A DNA stretch of 64,000 bases, taken from Dermatemys mawii. Taxonomy: Eukaryota > Chordata > Testudines > Dermatemydidae. The notes below the pieces were generated by a model, which searched no databases, was not told the DNA's origin, and saw only the letters and a program-made list of their open reading frames with translations. Location: contig ML677386.1 of NCBI GenBank assembly GCA_007922305.1, forward strand, positions 7,573,982 through 7,637,981, given 5' to 3'. The position numbers were made by a program, and so were the translations under genes. Shown piece by piece: positions 1-11,400 of the stretch (position 1 is the stretch's first letter; each line of letters opens with the position of its first letter).

Positions 1-37
1 CTGCCCTCGCCGTGAGGACAGGAGGTAAGTCGGTTGC

Positions 38-86
38 AGATACACAAACTTCAGCTACGTGATTCACGTAGCTGAAGTTGCATATC
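38..86. repeat. Foldback (inverted repeat), MITE-like
   Basis: The arms 47-62 and 64-79 are perfect 16-bp inverted copies around a one-base spacer, with core cttcagctacgtga. The pairing extends imperfectly outward to cagata and tatctg. It resembles the centre of a short palindromic DNA transposon; the full borders are not visible at the window edge. Confidence 0.7.
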
Positions 87-664
87 TGCAGTCGATCCCC
101 CGCCCTAGTGAAGACCAGCCCAAAGAACTGCTGTAGGCATAGCAGAAGGCCAGGAAGGCAAATAGTTGCCTCTGATGCGGAGCAGTAACCATGCCACTTC
201 TCCAAGGAGAGGGCTGGGGTCAGGATGGTAGTGAATAGCCCCTCCTTCCCCTCCCCTATTGAGTTCTTCTTATAGCCTGGAGTTCATAATGCACTGAAGA
301 GCGGTGCAGGATCCATATTTTCTGACAGAGATGGCAGGCTCGCAGGTTGCCAGGGCAGTTGAAAAGCAGCTGGAAACTAGTGGGATGCCCATGAAATGAT
401 GGAATTGAGAAACCTGCATCATGTGATGCTGAACTTGCCCCCATGAAGCATTGCAAACCTTTCCCAAAACACCCTGCGGTCAGTTGCACAGTGGGATAGC
501 TACCACAGTGCACTGCCCTGTGTGTTGATGCAAGAGCTGCTACTGTGGATGCACTCTGCTGAGAAAGGAGCACCATGTGGACATGCAACAGTGATTTTAT
601 TACAGTGATGGTTGTATGTCAATGTAACTTAAGTCAGCTTAACTTTGCAGTGTAGACATAGCCT

Positions 665-782
665 TAGACACGTTCAGTGTCTTCAAGTCAGCAGGGCCTG
701 ATGAAATACATCCTAGAACACTTAAGGAGGTGCCTGAAGAGATCTCTGAGCCAGTAGCAATTATTTTTGAGAACTCCAACAG
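665..782 (+). mobile_element. LINE reverse-transcriptase fragment (CR1/L3-like)
   Basis: The frame reads SAGPDEIHPRTLKEVPEEIS and then EPVAIIFENS, the region just N-terminal to the reverse-transcriptase core in CR1-type LINEs (typically S-x-GPD-x-IHP-x-x-LKE). It is a short decayed scrap. The following 200 bp does not continue the homology. Confidence 0.7.
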
Positions 783-1399
783 ACCCCCAGGCCAGCTGCA
801 CCAGCTGCTGCTCAGGCAATCCCAAGCAGCTGGCCCCAGAGGTGCCTGAGCAGCGGCCGGTGTGGTTGGCCTTGGGTCTGCTCTACCTGCTCAGGGTGAA
901 TTTCACTCATAGCACCTACACTAACACACTCTACCTGGTTGTGAGGGCCATCTGGGGCTTGGTTATATTACATGATATTATCCTGATCTAACATGGCTGT
1001 AAAGAGTGGAGTTAGCAGAGACGCTGTTCACCACACCTTAATGGTCAGAATAGACTCAGGTTAATTGTATTCAGTTTTGTGTCAGCTGTTAAACCTCACT
1101 CAGAGTCTACACTGATTGCTAGCTTTGCGTTAGCTGACTTGACTCTTCACAATCATCATGTTCAAACACAATCGAATAGTGTAATGTAGCCAAGTCTTTG
1201 GAGATGTTATCTGGTGTAGAATGCAGCTGCCCACCATTTAAGGGATACTAAGAATTCATTATTGCTTTAAAAGAAACCAAGGCACTATTCAGAGTGGGTG
1301 AAATCCTCGCTTCATGGAAGCCAGCAGCAAAACTCACAGTGACTTCAATGGGGATAGAATTTCAACCAAATTATTGACAGGTTTAAGAATAACATCCAT

Positions 1400-1457
1400 G
1401 TTAGTCTGTATCCGTAAATAAAATGAGGAATACTTGTAGCACCTTAGAGACTAACCA

Positions 1458-1503
<46 letters not shown>

Positions 1504-1575
1504 GCAGTCTATGCATCCAATGAAGCGGGCTATAGCCCACGAAAGCTTATGCTGAAATAAACTGGTTAGAACCAA
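1400..1575 (+). repeat. Dispersed turtle repeat, rearranged, with internal microsatellite
   Basis: The left part reads ttagtctgtatcc... cttagagactaaccagt. A (TG)n(TA)n run at 1459-1503 follows, then a segment that reads as the reverse complement of the same family (gcccacgaaagcttatgctg... aaactggttag). The inner ends ctaaccagt and actggttag are inverted. I recognise the family from turtle sequence but cannot name it. Confidence 0.65.
1459..1503. repeat. Compound microsatellite (TG)n(TA)n
   Basis: About ten TG units run directly into about twelve TA units with no interruption. It sits inside the rearranged dispersed repeat at 1400-1575. Confidence 0.95.
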
Positions 1576-1948
1576 ATTATTGTTCACCCAGACATTGATG
1601 GCCTGGAAAAACACCCACTCATTGATTTTGCTAACATATGATCAATGTCCTACACAATTTACATTTAATGTAACTTTTTCCCAGGTAACAGGTCAAGTGT
1701 TTAAATGTCTGTGTCTAACTTCCGTATATAGGCACATACATATAAATGACCGATTTTTCCATAGGTACTTACCATCCACAACTCCCTTTGGCTTCAAAGG
1801 GACCTGTGGATGCTCAACAGCTTGGCAAAATCAGGTCTCTAATACTTAGGTGCTTAGATATGGATGTGTATACTTTAGGCACCCAAATTGAACACTTTTT
1901 GCTATTGTGACTATTAATGATTTGCACTTAGTCAATATAACTACATAC

Positions 1949-2064
1949 TAAAGCACAGGTTTCAGAGTAGCAGCATGCTTAAATAAATGTTTATTATGCT
2001 TAAATAAATTTGTTAGTCTCTAAGGTGCCACAAGTACTCCTGTTCTTTCTTATAATAAAGCACA
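1949..2064. mobile_element. Short insertion of the same turtle repeat with 9-bp duplication
   Basis: Insert 1958-2055 is flanked by identical taaagcaca (1949-1957 and 2056-2064). It begins with the plus-strand family head ggtttcagagtagcagc and ends with an antisense middle segment (gttagtctctaaggtgcc). The two parts are in opposite orientation. Confidence 0.7.
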
Positions 2065-5000
2065 ATATATGACATTGTCTAGGCTATACTTCCACACAGC
2101 CAACCCAGACTCATAAAGAAATATTTGTGGAGTTTAGGTTGCTGAGTTGCCCAGTTTCTTGTGGATTTGAAATGTCAGATTTAGCTCTGTACTAATTTGG
2201 TTCTACATTGAACATATATGTATATCCACTCCCCCCACACACCACACTCCTGTGGTTTATGAAAACTGTACAGTAACTCTTTTGTTCAGCCAGCCAGCCA
2301 TGAACCTGTTTTTGATCAGGAATTTTTACACAGCTCTTGCTGGCTCAGAAAGGGGCTCATATGTGCTTGAAATGTCCTGTATCTGGAAGAAATAATCACA
2401 TCTCTGTAGTACAGTACACTGGATTCTGGCTGAGAGATGTTAACGGTTTCATGTCTAAGCCCTTTGGGAAGTTGGATGCCTGACTAAGGAGAATTGCTGG
2501 CTATTGTCACAGTATCGAGAATGTTCTAGTTCTCCCCTTTCTCAATGTGATTTTTCAGTGTCAGTGAAAAATGTGGTATGGTTTTGGTCAACCTCGTTCT
2601 GGATTAGTTTTAAGGGAACTTTTAAATCTCCCCTTTTTTGTGAGAAGGGTTTTGCCACACATTTTAATGAATCAGTGCCAATCTGTTTTCGTCATTTATT
2701 ACTTGGCGATTGTCCTCATCTAACGTGTCACACAGCCAGAGACCCTGAAGAGGCAGCAGACTCTGTCACAGGTTTCAGTCATACCCAAATCAACTGACAA
2801 AATACCAAACCAATCAAATTCTGCCTTAAAACCCACTTCTGGGAAGCCCACAAACATCAACCATGCCAGTAAAAATGCTTCTAGCAACCCTTTGTTAAAA
2901 TGCAGACTAACCAAACAGAAAGAAATGCCAAGTTAGCCCCATCCTGTGGCACTCCGGGTGTGTTTTGTCTCTAGTCTTTGTCTATCTGTTTTGCTTGTGA
3001 GGGACCACAGGGCAGGAGCTGTATCTTCCAATGTGTCTCTCACAGGGCTGAGTACAGCCATCGTCTCTAGCCCCACACTTTCAGGCAGTTTCTAAATCTT
3101 GCTGCATCTTCCCACACAACATCTGAAGGGTCCAGCTTTTCCTTTCTGTTCACACCAATGCTCTCAACCAGGGTCTTATCGCACATCTGCAGCAGAACAG
3201 TGGAGCCTGCCTAGGTTGAGAGGGAAGTGCTTGTGTTGCCCTTGGCCGGTGGAGTTGGGGAGCTGACCCATGGCAGGCATAGATAAGGTTTCCTCAAGTT
3301 AAGAGCAGGTGGGAGCGAGGTGCCAAAAACTCCTGGGTACCCCCAAGAAACATTGCAATTTGAGCGGGGGGACAGCCCAACATTTTCAGTTTGCCCTCAC
3401 GTTCCATCAGCACAGCTCAGATGACATTGCTGGGTCATACCACGGGGATGCCATCAACACACACAGTACATTTGGAACAGAAGTGCTCGCAGGGGTTGGG
3501 AATGATTTCCTCCTCCCTGAACAATCAGGCTACCCTTATGAAATCTGGGATGGGTGGCAACCCAAGGAGAGCCTCCACCTGCCCGAGTGATAGAGAAAGG
3601 GACAGGCTGTAAACACATCACTCATTTCCAGACTAACACACTTGTTCTTAAGAGGGGTTTCTTTTCCCATTGGTCAACTAATTTTAGGCATATTTGCCTT
3701 TCTGGCCTTGCTGCTTACCCACTGGACAGACCTGTTACAAAATAGCTGTAATTCCCTTGCTGATAGGGTGGTGGAGGTGAAACATCCCCTATTGACTGTT
3801 TGCCAAACAGGAGGCCAACAGGACTATTGCTAGTTCTATGACCCAGGCCTGTTTGATCACATATGGGTGTTCTGAAGCTGTCTATTTAGAACAGCAGCAA
3901 TGGGCGAGATGCTGGCTTTGGCCGTTGCTCCTATCATGGCATTCAGGTAGGCTAGCTAAAAGTTTATGCTAATTTCTCTCTGTCATACTTTGCAAATATG
4001 GAGATGGTGCCTTTTTTATGGGCAGGAAGGGACATGGGAAGAGGGAAAGGGTCTATTGTTTTTGTGCATAATGTTCAAAGTGGTAAATTTGTCCTATGCA
4101 GGCAGACCCCTGTTGACTTCACTGGAAGGGTCCCAAGTATCAGCCAGTGAGAATTGGTATTATTTTCTTGGTAATGGAGTTATAACATGGTTGTAAAGTG
4201 AGTTACACAGGACAGCCCACAAAGGCAGGCTAGCTGGCTACCACCGCTGCTAGCTGATTGATTTAGAGCTATTATTAGGCAAGCATCAGTATTTCGTTTC
4301 CATAGGTCCTGCATTCAGCTGTTGCTGGGTATCATTACAAAGAAACTTTTTCTCTTTGGTGTGCTTCCAGAAGAGAGATTATTTATTTTCAAACAACAAA
4401 CTGATTCTACTTCTTTTTATCTGTGAGTGTACAGTTAAAGACAAGGTGATCTTGTTCTCTCCAATCATTTCAATTATTGGAAATAACTACTGACAATTAT
4501 AGTGTTCAATTTCAATGTAACAGCTGGCCTCTCTTTTATAATACCTGGAGAGCTCATAAAGAAGCACCGTTAACTTTAAAGTCATACTTCGGTCTGATAT
4601 GTTTTATGTACAGTTTATGATCATTGCAAAATTAGAGCAAATAAATTGTTTCTCTTTTTCCAGTTTGTTACTTTTTGCATTAGAATGCAGGTCAGCATAG
4701 TCAGTTTCGTTATTTCTCCTGTACTGTCTTTTAGCTAGTCAGTTTCTCCTACTATTTGTGCGGCTCTTTCACACACCAATTGGGGAGGGACAAAGCATTT
4801 TAAAAGCTAAAGACAATGTAATTGTAATGCCTCAAAAATTGGGAAAAGGACTCAAAAGCATGCATAGAATGAACCTACTTTTAATCTTTTTTTTTTAATT
4901 GTAGTTCCATGCTCTCCAGGAGGAGGAAGGCTTATTGATCTGACTAACTGCTGCAGCTACATGAATATTCTTAATCAAATAATTATAAAAAAAAATATCT

Positions 5001-5355
5001 TTGTGATGAGCTCCATTAGCATGAAGTTCATCACAGAGATCTCAGGCTGGGCCACCAGAGTGAGACAGAAGTTGCTAAAAGGTGGGTGTATGACACATTA
5101 GAAACAAATATTCAAATTAGCTTCAGAGCTATGCAAAGTAGTTTGCCAGAGCCATGTGCTTCCACCACCTTTTTGTGCAAGACAACACTAAAGCCAGGAA
5201 AATCAGGAGCTGGACTCACAATCCCTCTCTCACAGCCCAGGTGACATGACAATAAGAACTGTGGGGAACTACAAAATTTGCCATGCTCAGCAGCTTTACA
5301 TGCGAGGTCACGTCTCCCTTCCGAGAATGGGCCTTGTTCTCATGCCGAGAGGATG
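2065..5355. other. Intergenic, no gene recognised
   Basis: No convincing coding exon, RNA gene or clear repeat was recognised here. Open frames are short and lack homology that I can name. A (T)8 run occurs near 4891. Confidence 0.5.
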
Positions 5356-5359
5356 ATGG

Positions 5360-5460
5360 TCCAAAGCATAGAGCAGTAATCCAGGACTTGGCAGAGCTGG
5401 ATTGAATTCCCTGCTCTAGCACGAGCTTCTTGGGTGACCTTGGGCCCAGAACTTCCAAGG
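5360..5460 (+). repeat. MIR/CORE-SINE fragment
   Basis: The text tccaggacttggcagagctggattgaattccctgctctagc... ttgggtgaccttgggcc matches the MIR core (…gctctgccac…tgtgaccttgggcaagt). The copy is diverged and partial. Confidence 0.6.
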
Positions 5461-5887
5461 TAGTTAGGAGCTGTTCTGCTGAGCCTTGCAATACCGATGC
5501 CCCAGGGGCCAGTGGCAGTCTTGGCCTCGACTTTGGCACCCAGGCTCTGCCTCCAGCTCTCATGATACAGGGGCTGGCAGTTAACAGGTGTGCCCTGAGC
5601 ACACCTATGGAATCAAGCCCTGCTGGCAAGACAGGTGTGTGTGTAGGAGGGGGCGGGGACCTAATTTGAGAATCCTGCTTTGGCTTGAGCTAGGGATCTG
5701 AACAGCTTGTTAGCTGGGAGGTGGCATCAGCACTCGGGTGGCATTGCAAACACCACCAGGCAGAACCATAGGTGTCTAGGGGGTGTGGACACCTATGAAG
5801 TTAGGTGGCAGCTTTGAAAATAGCCATGGCACCTAAATGGTGGGCTAGACAGCTAGTCTCTTAAATATCTTTAAGGATCTGGGCCTT

Positions 5888-6028
5888 AGTCTTTACGTTC
5901 CTCTGTAAAATGGGGATAATGGCATTTTCCTACCTCACAGCAATGTTGTAAGGCTACATACATTACAGACTGTGAGGTGCTCAGACACGATGGTGCTGGG
6001 GCCAGATAAGTACCCGTGAGAGCTAGAA
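5888..6028 (+). repeat. MIR-type SINE, 3' half
   Basis: It contains cctctgtaaaatggggataatgg, cctacctcacagcaatgttgt and gaggtgctcagacacgatggtg... gataagtacc, the 3' half of the MIR/CORE-SINE type common in turtles. Confidence 0.75.
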
Positions 6029-7308
6029 TCCTGAGTCTGCTCAATTGGATACCAAAAGAGGTTCCAGGGCTCAAGAAATTCTTTTACATTCATAACTGAT
6101 GCGCCAAGTCTAGAGGGGCCGGGGCTATGAACTGCCAAACTTAGAGGTGCCGTGGCTCAGCCCTGACACAAATTAAGCTCCATGTGGGAGGCTAGGTTGA
6201 CTAGCAAGGTTTTGGCTGTTAGCTCTTCTGCTTGCTGGTGATTCAATTAGCACGTATCTCCTCATACTGGGTGGTGGAAGCTCTTTTGTCTTTTTCTATT
6301 TTGCTATTTTTTTCTTTTTAATGGCGGAGAGAGAGAGAGGTTTTTAAAGTCACCCTTAGTTCTTCCCTGAGATGTCTCAATCTCTCATATAAGGCCTGTT
6401 TTCCCCGAGACACTCTTGGGTCCTGTAGAAAAATAGCCAAATATAGTGAAGATAAAACACCACTCAGTGTGACTTCTCTTGACCCTGAATCATTTGATAA
6501 TATTGTGGCAGTAACAATGTTCTACAAGGCAGTAATAAATATTAACAAAGCACTGATCCTACATACAGGTTTGCTAGCCAGCCATGTAGCTGCAGGTTTG
6601 ATTTTAACTGTGGGGGTGAATGTATATTGGCTAGAGTTGGCCTGAACTGAAGCCCCATGTTAGAACTCCAGATCCAAATGTCCCATCTCTGTAGTGGGCA
6701 GAATTAAAATCACAGAAAATGCTGAAACTGAGTTCTAGATCCTAATCTGAACTTTTCCAAAGTTAGAGGACTTCCTCCCAGGGCTGTCAGAGAGGCACAG
6801 AGTCTTACAATTTTAACAATAAATATACACTGTGGGCTGCATACCTTGGTTTACCAAATTCTGTAAGTGTCCCCAGAGGCATCTTTTACCCAGGCACAGG
6901 ATAATTTATTGAAAGTCAGAGATGTGACTGTTTTAGACATCACTACTCCTGGTGATTTTATTGTTTTACCCTTATGCTTATTAAAGCTTGATTTCCCTTT
7001 CAGAATGGTTTATGGGACCCACAGTTCCAAAAATAAACCCATGGCTACATCACTGTCACAAAACTTGGACATTCAGAAAGGAGAAGCTGCTCTACAGACA
7101 TTTCTTTTGCTGCAAGAAATGATTTGAAAACAAACCCAGCAGAGATGATTTATTACAAAGCAAATACAAGTTTATGGATATACTAGAAGGAACAAACCTG
7201 AACGGGTGGATGGAGGCTTGCTCAGCCTTTATTATTTTCTAATTAACACTGAACCCCAAAGATATCTGAACTCTACTGCACAGCACCCTGAACCTGACTG
7301 ACACGGTA

Positions 7309-7415
7309 TGTCTACACAGCAATCTGGAGTGAGTGGGAATGAGCTTCCATGCCCAGGCTGATAGACTTGGGCTACCAGAGCTCATGCTAGCGCTGTAAGA
7401 ATAGCTGTGTAGACA
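7309..7415. mobile_element. Small TIR element (107 bp)
   Basis: Perfect 12-bp terminal inverted repeats, TGTCTACACAGC at 7309-7320 and its complement at 7404-7415, bound a non-coding interior. No target duplication is clear. Elements with TGTCTACAC ends are common in turtle DNA. Confidence 0.65.
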
Positions 7416-7641
7416 GCACTTTGAAGTTGCGGCTTAGGCTGGAGGAGAGACTTGCAAGGCTGGGGAATGGCACTTGCCACTGACTAGACCTAGTTTGCCT
7501 AAAATGGAGGAGAATGCAGCTACTTATCTTCCTGTGTGGAACACAGGTCCCAGCTGCTCAGGTCAAGCTGGGGCATTGCATGCTGGCACCTGTGGTCTCA
7601 GATGAACACATCCATGGGCTGCATTGTAGAACGGTATGAAA

Positions 7642-7647
7642 TTTATT
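7642..7647 (-). promoter_or_regulatory. Candidate CAPN9 polyadenylation signal
   Basis: This is the first AATAAA on the minus strand downstream of the stop codon, about 730 bp away. A GT-rich stretch (gatgtgttc) follows roughly 35 bp further on. Other AATAAA matches exist near 7230, 7150 and 6957, so the choice is uncertain without transcript data. Confidence 0.35.
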
Positions 7648-8378
7648 TGCCTTGTGGGATACACTTTGGTCCGCCTCGTATTAGGGGATGGAACAGAGGA
7701 GATTCAGAGGAAATATTTTGCGTCTCAGTGAGCGCAGTAGATAGGGCCAGCCAATGGATCAAACATCATTCCGAGCAAGCCAGAATCACAGCCCCAACAG
7801 TATAAATGTTCCAGGATGAAGGTAAATAATAAATCTATCACTCCCCTAGTGCTCCCAGATTTGCAACGCTCTGGGATGCTCTTCTATAACACTGGCCCAG
7901 CGTTTGTTGGGAAAAATCCACTTGGAAGCCAATATCATTTTAACAAAGTTCTGCAGGCTACTATACCTTCAAAAGCATTTTGCTAGCCTGTAGACATCAA
8001 CCATGAGGATACTTAATGAGAGGGTTTCCATGGTGCAATGAATAAGTATACTGGGCTGAACATGATTATATTTCATAAAAGGCCTTGGTCACACAACTGT
8101 CAGTTGCAGGCTGCTTGAAACCTTCACACACCTCATTCAAAGGCATATTTACACTGTAGCAATCAATATTAATCTTTAAACAAAATAAAACAAATTTCAT
8201 CCCATAAGGATCTTATTCATTAATATAATGGGGTGGAGGAGAGAAATGGTGGGAAAAATACGTGTTCCTCTTGCACCACAGCACTTGTATACATTTGCAT
8301 GGAAAGGGTAACAGCTCTTGGGTTGGAGGTTTGAGTGGCACAATCATGAGATCCTGCTGAAATCCAGGCTGGACATCT

Positions 8379-8405
8379 TCAAATGCTCATTGTCAGGGTG
8401 ATAAA
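8379..8405 (-). CDS. CAPN9: CAPN9 exon 20 (last coding exon, residues 683-690)
   Basis: The exon encodes FITLTMSI followed by TGA at 8381-8379. The acceptor is ctactag. A very short terminal coding exon ending in a hydrophobic octapeptide is typical of classical calpains, whose human calpain-9 counterpart ends nearly identically. Confidence 0.9.
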   Translation of the reverse strand, partial: FITLTMSI

Positions 8406-11400
8406 CTAGTAGAGAAATAAAGACCAAAGGTTATGATTGATAATCCCAGCTACCATCATCAAACCCCAGCTGCCAGAGGAAAGGCCCTTCTAACAGTACC
8501 ATCTTGTTTTGAATAAGTGCCTTACAATGCAGGGGAATTCTGATTCTTGTGCCAAGAAGCTAGCACCCTAGTCTAGTTGTAGTCAATACAAATATTTGTC
8601 AGCAAAGATAATGGCGAGATTCAAGCACTTCTTCATGACTAAGAGAAAAGCAACAGGACAAATTCTTCTCTCACCTACATGTGTAAATCTGAAGCAACTC
8701 AGTTGACTTTGCTGGAGTCACTCTTATTTACACTGCTGTAAATTCAGTAACATTTTAGTCCAATTATTACAAGGAAAGAAATCTTGCGATGCCAAAAAAG
8801 AAAATGTAATAATTCCTAGTAGCACGGACAGAAATTGAAACCCTCCCCCCTCTCCCACTGACTCTCTCACATGGAACTTGTTCAACATTAAGCTCTTTGG
8901 TTAAAAAGGAATGCATTGTAGACCTCTAAGAACTAGTTTGTTTATTATTATTTATTATTTTACTGTGGTAGCACCTACAGGCTTCCATTCCCATTGTGCT
9001 AGGCAACGTACCACCATCTAGCAACCAGATGAGCCCTGCCCCAAAGAGCTCATAATAAGTGAAGTGTGAAATGAGTGAGAACAGATGGGCACAACAGACA
9101 GAGGGAAGAGCACAAGGAAACAGTGAGAAGATACAGATCAGCACAGTAACAAGAGGACAAAGCACAGCAGCTGCCTGTCAAAAGGGTGGTATGGATCCAC
9201 AATGATTTAGGAAGAACTAGGAGGCATTTTGCTCCAATCAGCTGCACCCAGTTACCCCCCGCAGTGAATTAGGCCCAGAAAGGGTAAGGACGAAAGAACC
9301 CAGAAGGAGGAGAGAAAGGGCGCAGTGAATATAAAATGGGGCGAGAAGGTGAGAAATCAGCTTGGAGGAGACAGAGTTATACAGTAATAGTGAAATCCTG
9401 GCTCCACTTAAGTCAATGGCAAAACCTCCATTGAATTCACTAGGGCCAGGATTATTCCCAATTTTTAAAAAGTGACAAAATTCTAGAGCCACTTTCCAGG
9501 TTGTCAGTTTTTATATGAAGTTATGATCATACCTCATTTATATTCAGGTTAATGAATTCTCTGGTTTTCTTACTTAGTGCCAGGAATACCCCTGAAATAA
9601 ACATCACAGTTATACAGACTCCCCATTCACATTCATACACATAAGCAACCTGTCCCACTGTGAAGCACCATTGGGACTGTTCCATAGAGAGGATTTGGCT
9701 TTCTAGAAAGCCTTAGATCACACGTGACTGGTGAACTCCTAGAATGGGTTGAAAACTGAAGTTCTTGTGAAGGCAAAATGACCATTGACTTCAATGGGAC
9801 TTATGCCTGAGTATGGACTTCAGAAATGAATCCAAAGTTGGTGGTTTGGATGTGAGACGCACCCAGATGTTTGGATACGTCTCACTCCTGAAGGCATTCA
9901 GCACCAAAAAATGAAGAATTCTGTGCCCAAAACATTAAAATTCTGTGCTCAATATTTTAAAATTCTGCAAATTTTATTTGTCAAATAAAAGTGGAGACTC
10001 CAGCCTGGTATTGGGGAGCACAGCCCGCTGGCTGCACAGAGGTGGGAGATCACTGTGCAGCTCTCCTCCCCGCTCTCTCCAGGACACAGACTCAGCAGTG
10101 AGGCTGCACCCAACCCCGACATATGGCATGGACTGGGCCCTCCCCAGAAACAGCCCAGGGCCCTGCCCTTCCATGCCAGGTGCACCAAATGTGAGAGGCA
10201 GGCTCAACAAGTCAGGATCCAAATATGCAGGGGCTTAGTGTGGGGGATCCAGGTGTGGGTTAAAAGGGCTCTGTGTGGGGCAAACTGGGTGCGGGCAGCT
10301 CAGTGGGGTGTCCGGGTGTGGAGGGGATCTGGATGCACAGGGGCTTGTTGAGGGGTTCAGGGTGCAGTGGTAATGGGATTCTGCAGGGGAGTCCAGGTGA
10401 AGGTTATTGGGGCTCAGCAGTGGGGGACTGGGTGTGGAGAGGATAGAACTTTTGGGGGGGGTCTGGGTGTGAGGGGACTCGGGGCAGGGGAGTGGGAATT
10501 AGTGGGGTGGGGATCCATGTGCAACTGGTTGGGGCTCAGTGGGGTGGGCATCTGGGTGTGGGTGGCTTTTTGGGGTGGTCCAGGTGTAGGGGAGTGGGGC
10601 AGTCTGAGTGCGGGGGGCGGGGGTGAAGCTCAGCAGGAGTGTCTGGGTACAAGAGTGTCTGGATGCATGAGGGTTGGGCAAATGGGGGAGCAGTTCCCTA
10701 TACAGGGTTCCCTCCCCCTGCAGCTGAGGAACAATAGATGCCAGGGGAGGGAGGAAGGGGGAATTTGAAGAGCTTTCTGCAGCCAGGGGAGAAATCTGGA
10801 GTTGGGTCTGATCCGGCTCCAGATAGCTCGCAGAGGAAAAGGAAGTCCCAGCCTCCCAAGCCCAGCCTAGCCGCTGAGCTCAGCACAAGGCAGGAACCAC
10901 CAGCAGGGTCTTCCCCAGTCCCGCCTCCTGCCCCACAGTGATTTACCTCTCTGATGGCTGCCCAGGGCACAGAAAACATACTTGTGGGGAGGGTCACACG
11001 ACCACTCTTGTGGCTTCCCTTTGCTTCCTTGTCAGAAAGTCATTTTTCTGCAGGGAAGCAAAGAAATCTGTAGGGGACATAATTCTGCACATGCACAGTG
11101 GCGCGGAATTCCTCCCGGAGTAATGTCTGATTTTTATCCTGCATTTCCTGATTCTAAAAAGCTATGGTGGGAATATAGCAGAAATACCTATTCCCTCTCT
11201 GTATTTTGACCCTTCAATTTCCAGCACAGGCTGGAACCAGAAAGGAGAAAGAAGCAAAAAGTTTAATCACACTGTTTAAGAAAGTTAACTAAACTGTTTT
11301 TGATCCTCATAAAGGGTTGGTCTTGGTCTAAGGTTTGAGCCAGGATCAGAGGATCACTTTAATCAGAGGCTGATTTACCCATCCCTATTAATTGCTATTA

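Noticed and set aside
5216..5629. 137-codon minus-strand open frame
   Set aside because: It overlaps a MIR fragment and shows no protein family features.
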